The notes under the pieces were generated by a model. That model saw only the letters and a program-made list of their open reading frames with translations, ran no database searches and was not told the DNA's origin. The translations under genes and the position numbers were made by a program. From NCBI RefSeq assembly GCF_014898055.3, contig NW_023601543.1:7992440-8056439 (forward strand): DNA of 64,000 nucleotides. The letters are read 5' to 3'. The stretch is from Talpa occidentalis. Lineage: Eukaryota; Chordata; Mammalia; Eulipotyphla; Talpidae. Shown in pieces: positions 1 to 10,288 of this stretch (positions are counted from its first letter, which is position 1; each line of letters begins with the position of its first letter).

Positions 1-1590
1 GCTGCACATCTTTTAAAGAAAGGTGTGCCCACACCAAAAACTTGCATGCTATAGTCCATTTAGGTCAAATTTCGTGTGTGTGTGCACGCGCGTGCACACG
101 CATGAGTTCACACATACATGTGCACACTCAAAGAAAGTAGGGATGGCTAGCAAGATGTACACTGGTATTTATCTAAAGGCGAGTGAGAAGTAGGAAAATA
201 AAATTTATGTGTTTACTTATTTATTTATTCATTTATTTTACACAAGCAGGACCTGAAAATTTCCATCAAGGGAAATTTCATCTTAAAAATGGAGAATAAT
301 AGTTCCTTTGGGGAAGGAAACCAGGTAGGCGGCTGCAGGCATGACGGTGGGGAGGGGGGAAGGAAACTTTTCACTGGTTTCCCGTTGTGCTTTTTGAGCT
401 TTGCACCATATGCATGTGCTGAGTGCTGAATAAGAATCTTAAGAAACTACAGACTCTCTCAGAGGCCTATGACATACGTCGGCTTCCTCCATAGGCCCGC
501 CACCAGCCTCCTCGCTGCCCCTCAACACAACCCCATCTGTCTTACGTTGGGGTCTGGGGTCGCATCATCTCCTGTGCCCAGTAAACTGTCTCACTGACTC
601 GATGTTGGCTCAAACATCCTCTCCCCAGCCTAGCAACTTAGTCTCCATGCTGTAGCTCCCAGTTTCACATTGTATTTGTATTTGCCCAATAAATTTCATC
701 TACAATGTTGGACACCCCCATGTGTGCAATTTTACCTAAAAAGGTGTTACCTTGCTTTTCAGGAAAACTTAGGTAAGATCCATGCTGATTGGTTCCACCA
801 GAACCACAGAAGCCCAGACGTGGCCTCAACAATAGTGTCATCCATGTCCACATATAGCAAATATTTAATAAGCACCCACCGGATTTAGGTACTGTGGTGA
901 GCCTTAAAGAAGCAAGTGTCAGCAGAAATTGAAGCAGTGCCTGATTTCAGAGTCCTCGGGACAGTGGGGGAGCCGGGCATTCAATGAGTCCACAAACAAA
1001 TTAATTCAAAAATTACCTGGTGCGCAACTAAAAGAGGGAAGAACGCAGGGAGCTACCCGAGCAATATATTAAAATAATGTGTCTTCCTCATATACATGCT
1101 GTATACCTTTAAGCTAGAACTATGATTGATTCACTTAAAGTGCCACTGAATTTGTAGTGGCTTTTTGCCTGTGTTTTTCCTCAATCACCAAATTCCAATA
1201 GCACAACATTATCAACGGGGCAGTTGGGAAGGTAAGACGGGACGAGCTGCAGCATGAAAACTGCAAGCATTACAAAGACGTCTTCATTTGTGGCCATGCT
1301 TGGAGAGAACCTTTGGGCTTTCTAAGTGAAGGTCAGCGTGCTATGCCGCAGACCCGAGATGGATTCGAAAGGATTGTTGAACCACTTCAAAAATTGTGTT
1401 TCTCAAAGGTTCCCCAAGACTAGCTGTTTGATTTGTTCAATCTAAATGATCATTATTTTAAAAGGGGTCTTGATACTCCAAAGAATGTTGAACTGCCAGT
1501 CTAATAAAGTTCCGAAGTCATCATGCACTGCTCTCATTCCTTCTCCTCCTCTTCTTCCTCTTCTCCCCTGCACCCCACTTACACACATGC
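1..1590. other. Unique sequence, no gene seen
   Basis: No open frame here looks like protein and I recognise no repeat family. There is an alternating GT/GC/CA stretch at about 72-130 that could adopt Z-DNA, and an ATTT-rich stretch at about 208-240. Small open frames near 665-888 overlap on both strands and have no protein-like features. Confidence 0.6.
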
Positions 1591-1595
1591 GAATG

Positions 1596-1619
1596 CACAC
1601 ACACACACACACACACACA
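1596..1619. repeat. (CA)n microsatellite
   Basis: About twelve uninterrupted CA units, preceded by a CT/TC-rich tract at about 1540-1567. It creates spurious open frames of Thr-His and Cys-Val repeats on the two strands. Confidence 0.95.
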
Positions 1620-1620
1620 G

Positions 1621-2345
1621 ACTCAAGCATCTAACAAACATGAGCAAGCAAGTCACGATATCACCTATGAAAGAGAAAGACTGCCAGCTTACTACCCCTG
1701 ATTCTGTCTCTCATCGCGCCAAGCTAGGTAGTAACAAGAGAAGAGGAAGATCGCCATTCCTCCAGCCACAGAGTGGACTCGTACCCAGCCTGGTTGGCAG
1801 AAGTGTCCTATTCCATGAGGCCGTGGACCGCCCCTGCATTTCCGCCTGACCACTGGGGTGTCTAGGACCTACAGTTCTGCGTTTTGCCCCATGAGGACTC
1901 TGCAGGGGATCCAGAAGGAATGCCAATTGCATTCTGTGTCCTCAGGAAGCCTGGGACCAAGCTGGAAGTCAAAACTTGCTTGCAGAAAAAATACAAGACT
2001 GAAGTCTTTTATTTGGACTTGAGGTGTAACCAGAACTTCCCTACAAATTAATTGTCCAATTAACTGATATTTCCCGTTCAGTGTTCATTCTGTTTCTTTG
2101 GATTGTTTTCATTGGAAAGTCTTCTAAATGTATTACAAATTAGTTTTATTCAATGGAACATTCTGGGCATAATTTAACCTTTTCCTGATGACTCAGGGTC
2201 ATCAATATGAATATCCTTTATTGTACCTCGTCTGCTTTTGCATTATTCTGAATTCTCTTTCTTTCCACATCTGGCTGTCAGCTGTCACTGCTCACCCACA
2301 GTTAATGAGCCTGTCTCTTCCAACCCTCTCAGCTCTCGGCTAATC
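1621..2345. other. Unique sequence, nothing recognised
   Basis: No repeat, RNA gene or convincing open frame seen. The open frames that run in from the CA repeat lose any protein-like character here. Confidence 0.5.
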
Positions 2346-2349
2346 ACTG

Positions 2350-2565
2350 ATAATAACAACAAAAACTGCATTGATCCCCTGCTACATGCCAGGCCCTGTG
2401 CTAAGTGCTTTGCATGGATTAATTAATTAAACCCCCAGAACAACCTTTGAGGCAGGTGCAATTATTATCCCCAAATTACAGATGGGGTAACCAAGGCCCA
2501 GAAGGGTCAAGTCATTTGCCTAAGATTACACAGCAAACATGTAGCAGAACCAGGACGTGGGCCCT
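2350..2565 (+). mobile_element. MIR SINE, sense
   Basis: Follows the MIR order: 'catgccaggccctgtgct', a 'taagtgctttgcatgg' block, 'attattatcccc', a 'cagatggggtaacc' block, then 'acacagcaaacatgtagcag'. This is an ancient tRNA-derived SINE, nearly full length and diverged as expected for its age. Confidence 0.85.
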
Positions 2566-3210
2566 GATGGACTGGTCTCAAAATTTCAAGGTCTTTATGA
2601 CCCCATCAGTGTCTTTCAACTCGTTTTGATAATGAGACACAGTCACAAATCTATCTCTATCATCATCCGGTAGACACAAGCATACATACATAACACAATC
2701 ATGTTCCATGGAACAAATTCTGAATTTCTATTCTAACATCATCATTAAAATTACAAATGTTAGCTGTGACCCACTGAAATGATTTCCCAGCCTATTCATG
2801 GACTGCAACCAATGACTTAAAAAATCCTGCAATACATTTATGCCTAATCTGTGATGGTACAGGGTCACCATTGGCAATTGTGACACCTGGGTGTAAGGTA
2901 GAAAAAGAGCCTGTTCCTCAAGATGCTTAATCCCATTTGTCAAGAAAATTGTCATAATATGCTGATTTTGTTACAGTAAGATACTTTCCTGCCATCTGCC
3001 GGAAAATGGATAAAAATAAATATATCTTAATGTCAACATTATGAAGACAAAATGCTGTTGTGGGTAGCCAGTGCCCAACTATACATACTGGCCCTGGTGG
3101 ACGGAGAAAGCAGATAACAAAATGGCTTAAGAGATGTTTGTTAAATCTGCATGTCCAGGATTGCCACAACTAGTTTGCCTTCTCCAGGCCTTTCTCTTCA
3201 ATTCCCAATT
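2566..3210. other. Mostly unique; possible DNA-transposon remnant
   Basis: The part around 2770-2810, with 'gacccactgaaatgatttc' followed by 'catggactgcaacc', vaguely recalls hAT-type MER elements. The match is too weak to name. No gene is visible. Confidence 0.3.
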
Positions 3211-3395
3211 AGGGTTGCCAGATAAAATACAGGTCACCATTTAAATTGGGATTTCAGAGAAACAATGAATAACTTTTAAAATAAGTATGTCCCAGTGCAA
3301 TATTTAGGATATGCTCATACTGAAAAAATTATTTGTCGTTCATGTGAAATCAAAACTGAATCCTGTAATTTTATTTGCTACAACTGGCCAACCTA
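3211..3395. mobile_element. Palindromic non-autonomous DNA-transposon-like element, copy 1
   Basis: Starts 'agggttgccagataaaat' and ends with a near reverse complement, 'ttatttgctacaactggcc' then 'aacct'. The inner parts also pair imperfectly: 'ataagtatgtccca' against 'ggatatgctcatact'. Terminal inverted repeats with no coding capacity indicate a MITE-like element. A second copy lies at 10096-10288. I do not name the family. Confidence 0.7.
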
Positions 3396-4185
3396 TTCCC
3401 AATGCACAGCTGCATTGTGGCAGGTCTTGCTGCTGTGACACAGGGGCTAGGTGGCAATTCTACTGTCACAGCTCCAGCTCTGCCACAAGCCAAGGCATGT
3501 TTCAAGGTCCACTGGTGATCCTGAGAGGAAAAAGGAGAGCATCACTGATGTGAGTGTATAAAAGCATTGTGGCCTGGGGTGAGCAGGGAGGGCTCCCTGG
3601 AGGAGACAGACTTAGAAGGACAAGGAGGATGGAGAAAATTTTCAGGAGCTGTTTCCTGGGGAAAAAAACAAAAAGTGAGATGAATGAGAAAGTATGTGTT
3701 GTGCTCAGGGGGAAGACAAATTCTGGTAGAGCAGCAGCCTCATTCTGTTAAAGATCACTGAGAGAGTTCCAAAAGTCAAGTTCACACACTTCTTCTCAAC
3801 TTAAAGTAATGTTGTAGTTGCAAATTGCAACATTCGCTGGATTTACTTGCTTTCAACATTTGGTTGTAAATAAATGTATTCATTCCACGAAAAAAAAACA
3901 ATAGACGTGTTGCACGTATGCCAGGTTTTGACTCTACGTCCCGCTCAGCACAGGGATCACTGTTAGCACGACTGTATCGTGAATGGTATAAGTAGTACTG
4001 GCAGTAAAAATAAAAAGGAAAGACCACTTAGACGGGGCACGTGAGAGTAGTCCGGGGGTCATTTTGATAACATTTCTTCAAAGGCGAGGAGAGCACAGAA
4101 CACTACAGGAAAGTCAGGGTGGAAGTGAACTTCCTCCATTGCCAGGCGCCATAGCCAACACGACAGATGGATATTGCAGGGGAGT
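3396..4185. other. Unique sequence, nothing recognised
   Basis: Open frames of 65-81 codons here have no recognisable motifs and overlap one another on both strands. No repeats are identified apart from a short A-run near 3890. Confidence 0.5.
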
Positions 4186-4189
4186 CGCA

Positions 4190-4345
4190 CAACAAAAGTA
4201 TAAGACAGGGGCATTACCTCTGCCCATTTTATAGGTAAAGAAACTGAGACAGAGTAGATTGCATGTAGCAATTACTTTGAGAGAGCTGGGCATTGAACTG
4301 TGATCTGTCAAACTCCTGGGTTTCCCGTCTCCACCACCACGCTAC
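4190..4345 (+). mobile_element. MIR SINE fragment, sense
   Basis: Contains 'cccattttataggtaaag' followed by 'aaactgagacagag', then a block equivalent to 'gagctgggcattgaactg' and 'tctccaccaccacgct'. This is the central and 3' part of MIR in order. The 5' part is lost. Confidence 0.75.
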
Positions 4346-5735
4346 GCAGGGGAAAGTAATGTGAGGAAGGAAAGGAATATTGCAGAGCAGTTTCTAAGGT
4401 GATCGAGGAACTGTGTTTTGTCAGGGTTAGAGAGACCTGAGCTGGTGCAGGAAACAGCCCTTAGACTGAAGAGGTGGTGTCCCCTTATACTATGCCCTGC
4501 TACTTTGTCAAGGCCCAAAACAAAACAGGCTGTAGGGAAGTCACATGCCCACGGCCTCCCTCAGGGAAGGAAATCCCCTGTTTCTTTGGCACTCTTTTCC
4601 ATTCTTTTCAAAAACTAGAACCTGACAAGCCGTGGCCTGATCAGAAAAGAAGAATCCAGAAGCGCCACCCCAAAGTCTTGGTTTTAGACCCACAGATCTA
4701 AAGTGTCACAATCTGTAGAACAAGAGTGGCGATCCCAAGGAGCCTTTGTACTGGCAAGCGTTCCTGCCTTGACAGAAACAACGAAAATCCCTGAAGAGGC
4801 AAAACAGCATCAGTGATCTGCCATTAGACGCTTCCTAGGGCTGGCTTGGCTGCCGACCTATAATCTATTCAATCCGAGACTTACCACTAAGTTGGCAGAT
4901 AACACAGTTTTAATTTGCCAAAACACTTGGCTACCCAAACTTCATTATTCTTTATTTATGCATCTTTGTTAAGCGGCAATGCCTGCACTTCATGATGGGA
5001 ATTTTAGCCACATATATGGGCCTCCGCCATCAGGGCTTGAGGATATGGGTTGTTACTGTGATTCTTTGTGGTCAGTTCTTTTCCCACGCCCCTCATGAGA
5101 GCAGCTCGGTCAGACATATTAAAGCCAGGGGGTGGTTTGAGGGGCTCCAAATGATGTGCTGGTAAATCCGCCTCTCTGAGACAAAAACAAAAATGGCCCC
5201 TATTTGTAGCATTTGCCTATTTCCATGGTGTAAATTCACCCAGAGTGGTTGATTTCAAGGTACCAATGTGACTTCACTGAATGTGATGTTGGGATGAGAA
5301 ACTGACACTAACTCTCCAGAGCCAGCACAGCCCATGTGGAAAAGTCAGTTCAGCCCATCAGAAAGAAAGGGGCCAATCAGTAGGGAGTGCTTCAGCACGG
5401 GACAGCTTAGCCTGTTACAAATGCTGATGTGGATCTGTAATTATTTCCTTTCAGATCTTCTTCTCTTTTAAAATATGTCGATCTATATTTATCGACATGG
5501 AAAATATCTGCAACAGGTTACTAATATTTTTCAAAGTCCCCAAACAATATTATGATCCTGTTGTCATTTTTAAAGAGGTATGTGTACACTCAGTAACATA
5601 GAAACAATTATTTAAGCATCTACACCAAAACATCTGTGGGTGGTAGAGTTACGGGCAAATTTTAATTTTTTTTAATATTTTAAAAAGTCATAATTTTTTA
5701 ATAATGGGCACATATTACTGCTATATTCATTTATG
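4346..5735. other. Unique sequence, nothing recognised
   Basis: No gene or repeat recognised. The last 300 bases are very AT-rich. A short inverted repeat, 'atgtcgat' to 'tcgacat', lies near 5476-5500. Confidence 0.45.
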
Positions 5736-5767
5736 TATACACATTTGTGTATATACAAATGTGTATA
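5736..5767. repeat. Perfect short inverted repeat (cruciform-prone)
   Basis: Arms 'tatacacatttgt' (5736-5748) and 'acaaatgtgtata' (5755-5767) are exact reverse complements separated by 6 bases, in an AT-rich setting. Such sites can extrude cruciforms. No function is implied. Confidence 0.85.
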
Positions 5768-5876
5768 TATATTTATAGTTTTAATTTTTCGAAAAATAGG
5801 AACTTGAACACCTTGTCACTTCATGACTCCTCTGCCATGACTGTGTCCTCCTCAAGGTAGAACTGGTAGGGCCAGG

Positions 5877-6148
5877 GGCCTCCCCCGGTGGCACAGCGGT
5901 TGAGCACTGGGCTGTGAAGCTGCCCGCAGTCTCTGCAGCACTGGTTCGATCCCCGGCTGCCGGCGAGGGTCCCACATGGCGTGCAGACGTCTCCTGCCGC
6001 CCGCTGCTCCCCTCAGCAGTGTATTTCATTGGTCTGCCTGTTCTGTTCCCCGCTCTGTCTCTGGTGAATCCTCTCACCCTCCCGCGCTTTTGACTGTACC
6101 CAGTGCTTATATAAATAAATAAATAAATCTTTGAGGAAAAAAAAAAAA
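5877..6148 (+). mobile_element. tRNA-derived SINE, full length (copy 1)
   Basis: Pol III promoter matches lie in the tRNA-like head: an A box around 'tggcacagcgg' and a B box 'ggttcgatcc'. The body is followed by 'gactgtacccagtgctt', AAAT units and a poly-A. It is flanked by a perfect 18-bp target-site duplication, agaactggtagggccagg, at 5859-5876 and 6149-6166, so the insertion is quite recent. It shows as an open frame on the opposite strand, which is not a gene. Family inferred as camelid vic-1-like. Confidence 0.93.
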
Positions 6149-6166
6149 AGAACTGGTAGGGCCAGG

Positions 6167-6529
6167 ATGGGGCAAGACAGCAGCTGGAACCCGAACAGAC
6201 GAGGAACACCCCCACAGGTCCTGTTCCACTTTCCTGAGTGCCACTCAGGAAAGGGGGATTCCTTGTCCAATATTACAGAGTAAGTGAATGACAGTGCCCT
6301 GACCCTAGAATATTCCAGGCTGCTGCGCAGTCCAGATCGCCCTATAGCATTTGTCTCCTAACATACCACACCACCTTATTCTTATTCACCCCTTTACAAA
6401 TGAGGAATAATGGAGCAAATTGCATTTGGGGGGTTTGCTACATATATTTGAGTGCTGCAATCTAAATCATAGCACCTATGTCAATTCCTTACCAGCGTTT
6501 TCTGAGAAATAGGGGTCTCTCTCCTCTAT
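6167..6529. other. Unique sequence
   Basis: No gene or repeat recognised. Confidence 0.45.
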
Positions 6530-6656
6530 TTAGACTCTTAGACTAACTAGCAACACTATTGCCCGTCAATTACACCATGATCTAAATAGGTTTGTAACCA
6601 ATCCATGCTGTAATTGAAGGGCAATAATGTTTGCCAGTTAGCGTGAGAAACTAGCC
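6530..6656. other. Long imperfect hairpin, possible structured RNA or MITE relic
   Basis: The left arm (6541-6583, including 'ctaact', 'attgccc' and 'tcaattaca') pairs with the right arm (6599-6643, including 'tgtaattga', 'gggcaat' and 'agttagc'). There are only a handful of mismatches and two single-base bulges over about 42 positions. The terminal loop is about 15 nt. Weaker pairing appears to continue outwards to about 6530 and 6656. The shape is compatible with a microRNA precursor-like fold, with a palindromic transposon relic, or with paired regulatory sites. I recognise no known microRNA sequence in it. Either strand could be the functional one, because an imperfect palindrome folds in both. 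Confidence 0.5.
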
Positions 6657-7598
6657 ATCATAAATAATACTGCTTCTATGGGAAAACATGCTCCAGGTTT
6701 CCAACTGACTCACATACTAATGTCTGGAACATGACATGATTCATTTGTAAATTGGGGGCTGCCAATGGGGACCAGGTGGTCTGATCTAAACAGATCAGAG
6801 CCTTATGCTTCTCATATGGAAATGTCTTTACGGATGTGCTATTGTGATCAATGAATAATTTTAAAGCATTTGGGAAATGTTAATTATTGATCCTTGCCTG
6901 CCTGACCAAAGCCGGGTGTACAAAATGCCACACAAATTCAGCCCGGTCTATGTATTACCAAATAACTGTGCTGGTTGTCTTTTTTCCCGGTTGCTTATGT
7001 GTGAAAGATTTAGTCATCATTTCAGGTTTATTCAATGAGAGCACAGATAAAATTGGGGATCACGTGTTCTTACTCAGGACACACACACACACGGAGGAAA
7101 ATTTAAAGAACAATTTACTTTTACATGGGAAGAGAAATACATGTTCCTCTTCCTCAGTCAACAGATGTGACTAGCTTATTACGGTTTCCGTTTGTAACCC
7201 ACTGGGTTGCCACTTGCTGTGCCTGACTATCACAGTACCTCCCATGCCCAACTTTCTGGTTTGTTCCTTCAAACAACTCCAAAAACCATTTTCAAGAAAT
7301 GCTTTCCCAGGAATAACAACAAACCACAAACGGGCTTTGTTTTCGTGGGAAGGGGTTTTGTAACTTTTGCTTCAAATTTGTAACTTTAGATATGAAAGTT
7401 CTCTAACCTGAAAGATTATGTAATTTATTTCTTGACGCTCATGTGAGCATGCCTCTTCTCCTAGTAGATAATAGTTACACTCAATGAGAGACTCTGTGGA
7501 ATCTGTGGACCAGAGAGGAGACTGTGAAGACACAAATTAAGTCTGAAGCGCATACAAAGTTGCACAGCATGAGAATCACCCTTTTAGACTAGCAATGA
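6657..7598. other. Unique sequence, nothing recognised
   Basis: Contains a short (AC)n run near 7079-7092. The 95-codon frame at 6887-7174 has no recognisable domain and crosses the AC repeat. The first 150 bases after the hairpin look compositionally like conserved non-coding DNA, which is only an impression. Confidence 0.4.
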
Positions 7599-7599
7599 A

Positions 7600-7740
7600 A
7601 GGCCCAGGTTCTGGGGCTGTGGTGCAACTAGCCAGCTATTTTTTCTGCAGCAAGTCCCTTTCCTTTCTGAGCTTCAGTCAACCTCCCATTCAGAAAATTA
7701 GCACTCAACTAACTCCATGGAATTTCAGTGAGGTGAGGGG
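7600..7740 (-). mobile_element. MIR SINE, antisense
   Basis: Reads as reverse MIR: 'ggcccaggttctggggct', an 'actagccagct' block, 'gcaagtccctttcctttc', 'tgagcttcagtc', then an 'aaaattagcac' block. Confidence 0.7.
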
Positions 7741-8184
7741 GAAGACAGGAGCCAGCACACCTTGAGTGTCCTCTAAGGGGAAGGCCATCTGGTTAAGCGA
7801 GGTTATCCATCAAGAGGCTCATCTTCCCACCGGAGGGCAGTCTATCAGGTTTGGTCTCACAGGAACAGGCATCAAAAGTTCACACTTCCTTTTTATCCTA
7901 GATCAGGTGACAGAAGGGGAGCTGTGAAAGTGCAGTCAGTTCTGCCACGAAAGAGGAAAGCCCAGAGGGTGCTAACACTAAGCTCGCAGGTAAAGTGAAA
8001 AACAGAAGAGATTACCTGCCTTGGTCTTCTAAAAGACAAAACTGGTAGTGCACGACTTGGGGCAAGGATGGGTGGAAAGTAAATCATTTATATTGTCTTT
8101 CTTCTTGTTTCAGGTTGTATTGGAGCAGCTTTCATCCCCTTTTTATTTCTAGATTTCTGAGAGGCTGATTTTGTCAGAATTCTG
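7741..8184. other. Unique sequence, nothing recognised
   Basis: No gene or repeat recognised. Small antisense frames lack protein-like features. Confidence 0.45.
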
Positions 8185-8285
8185 TTTTACCTGTCTGTCT
8201 CCCAGACCAGGTGACATTCCTTAAGGGCAAGAGTCAAGTAGAGATGCTCTAAAAGGATTTGCTAAATGACTGAGTAACACATTTC
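8185..8285 (+). mobile_element. L2 LINE 3' end fragment, sense
   Basis: Order matches the L2 3' UTR: 'ctgtctgtctcccagacc', 'ccttaagggcaagagtc', then 'ggatttgctaaatgactg'. Confidence 0.6.
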
Positions 8286-8600
8286 CAGCAAAATTAAAAA
8301 CCTGATCTGACAGAAAACAATACAAAAGTTACAAATTGCCTTAAATCCCTTATGGAATGAGGTGCAAAATAAAATAAATGAAATTGAAGAGACTAACGTC
8401 TTTCTGTTTCTTGAGTCTTTAAGTACAACGTTCTTAAATTGATCTAATACTATGATTTCCCAAAATCCAAAGCAGAACTTTCCACCATTAATCCATCCAC
8501 AGATATTTCAGCAACCCATGAAACCATGGAGTTAATCATTTACAGAAGAAATTCAGCAGAATGATTCAGAACTTTCACTGCGGTTAGAATTTTAGAATTT
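8286..8600. other. Unique AT-rich sequence
   Basis: Nothing recognised apart from a short 'agaatttt' tandem near 8586-8600. Confidence 0.4.
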
Positions 8601-8741
8601 TAGAATTAACTCTGCCAATTAACTTTGGGCAAATTTATATAACATTTCTTTGAGTTACAAGTTCATCATGTTAAAAACAAGAACAATGTAGCCTACTCTT
8701 ATGAAGAGTCAATGAGAAAAGACATTAAAAGCACAGAGCCT
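8601..8741 (-). mobile_element. MIR SINE, antisense, first part
   Basis: Reverse MIR ('actctgccaattaac', 'tttgggcaaat', ending 'gcacagagcc') split by the SINE at 8742-9008. The remainder resumes at 9020. Confidence 0.65.
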
Positions 8742-9008
8742 CAGGCCTCCCTTGTTGGCGCAGCGGTTGAGCGCTGAGCTGCGAAGCTGCCCACAGCCTC
8801 TGCGGTGCCAATTTGATCCCCGGCCACTGGCGAGGGTCCCACATGGCGCCACAGACCTCTGTGTCGCGCCCGCTGCTCCCCTCAGCAGTGTATTTCGGTC
8901 CTTCTGCCTGCTCTGCTCCCCGCCCTGGCTCTGGTGAATTCTCTCACCCTCCCACGCTTCTGACTGTACCCAGTGCTTGTATAAATAAATCTTGAAAAAA
9001 GAAAAAAG
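8742..9008 (+). mobile_element. tRNA-derived SINE, full length (copy 2)
   Basis: Complete copy with head, body, 'ctgactgtacccagtgctt' and a short AAAT/A tail. It is flanked by an 11-bp target-site duplication, gcacagagcct, at 8731-8741 and 9009-9019, lying exactly within an antisense MIR. Confidence 0.93.
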
Positions 9009-9065
9009 GCACAGAGCCTTGCACATAGTGAGTCCTTATATTACTACTGCTGATAATTATAATAG
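9009..9065 (-). mobile_element. MIR SINE, antisense, second part
   Basis: Continuation of the MIR that begins at 8601: 'ccttgcacatagtgagtc', then a tail of simple TAA/TAG triplets. Confidence 0.55.
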
Positions 9066-9192
9066 TAGTAATAGTGATAATAACAACAAAGGCATATCAA
9101 ATATTTGGGTAACTTTGGTTATCTAGGCCTTGTTTTCAGTGTTACCTATTAATGAGAAGGCAGAGTGGTCTATAAAAAAAGCATGAATTCTG

Positions 9193-9470
9193 GGTCTCCC
9201 CGGTGGCGCAGCGGTTGAGCGCTGGGTTGCGAAGCTGCCCACAGCCTCTGCAGTGCCGGTTCGATCCCCGGCCACCTGCGAGGGTCCCACATGGCGCACA
9301 GACCTCTCCTGCCACCCGCTGCTCCCCTCAGCAGTGTACTTCGGTCCTTCTGCCTGCTCTGCTCCCTGCTCTAGCTCTGGTGAATTCTCTCACCCTCCCG
9401 CGCTTCTGACTGTACCCAGTGCTTGTATAAATAAATAAATAAATCTTTAAAAAAAAAAAAAAAAAAAAAA
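9193..9470 (+). mobile_element. tRNA-derived SINE, full length (copy 3)
   Basis: Same subfamily as copies 1 and 2, with a long poly-A tail. It has a perfect target-site duplication, gcatgaattctg, at 9181-9192 and 9471-9482, probably extended by the A-run before it. It lies only about 180 bp after copy 2 but is an independent insertion, because the duplications differ. Confidence 0.94.
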
Positions 9471-9494
9471 GCATGAATTCTGTCATTAGCCAGA

Positions 9495-9600
9495 GTCCAA
9501 TAGCAAATCAGGAGCCCAGCACCATGCCTGGCACATATTCAACCTTCAACAGCAGCAACTACTTTCACTGCTGCTGCTGTTCTCATTATTAATCACTCCT
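9495..9600. mobile_element. Possible MIR/L2 tail fragment
   Basis: 'gcccagcaccatgcctggc' followed by 'acatattcaacc' resembles the shared MIR/L2 3' core. The remainder is a CAG/CTG-rich stretch. Weak. Confidence 0.35.
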
Positions 9601-10095
9601 TTCATCAAATAATCTTAAAATCGCCCTCACATTAAAAGCAGTTTGAGGAACACTATAAATGTTTTTGATCCTGGCTGAAGCTGTAGCACTTTCTGGACTA
9701 ATCACCTTTATAGGTCTGTAGTCTTTCCTAACAGCAGCAAAAAAAAAAAAAAAAAATCCAAACATATGCCTGGTAAGCTCTTGTGATTCTTCCTAATTGC
9801 TGCCTGGTTATCTGTCACAGCTGAAGGCCACACTGACCCAAGATCTCCTTCTGCTACTATATGGTTAATTACAATGTGGAATTATTGAACTCAGAAAATG
9901 AATGAAAGCATATACTTTGTTATGCACAATTCTGACATCATTTGTGAAATAGACTAGCTAATAGAGATTCTGCTAAAACATACTCCTTTCCAGTTGGTTG
10001 CCCATTAACAGGCTTATTTCAATTGAGCTGTGTGTTTAAAATGATTGCTATTTGATCCGATGGCTTCATATCATGCAGCAATAAATGTTGTTTAT
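9601..10095. other. Unique sequence
   Basis: Nothing recognised. There is an A-run near 9739-9756. Confidence 0.4.
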
Positions 10096-10288
10096 TAGGC
10101 TTGCCAGATTTAGCAAATAAAAAACCAAGATGCACAAGTGAATCAGAACTATAAGTAAACAACAAATTTTTTTAAATGTAAGCATGACCCAAATGTCACA
10201 TAGAACAGATGTATAACAAAACAAAAATCATTGTTTATCTGAAATTCATATTTGACTAAGCATCCTATATTTTATCTGGAAACCCTAT
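10096..10288. mobile_element. Palindromic non-autonomous DNA-transposon-like element, copy 2
   Basis: Begins 'aggcttgccagatttagc' and ends 'tttatctggaaaccctat'. The inner pairs 'gtgaatcagaactataag' and 'tatctgaaattcatattt' fit the same plan as copy 1 at 3211-3395. No coding capacity. Confidence 0.65.

Noticed and set aside
1523..1849. 108-codon frame across the CA repeat
   Set aside because: The Thr-His repeat is microsatellite translation, and the rest has no domain.
5781..6215. 144-codon antisense frame
   Set aside because: It is the reverse complement of SINE copy 1. The same 'RQSGEQNRQ'-like peptide recurs antisense to most of the other SINE copies.
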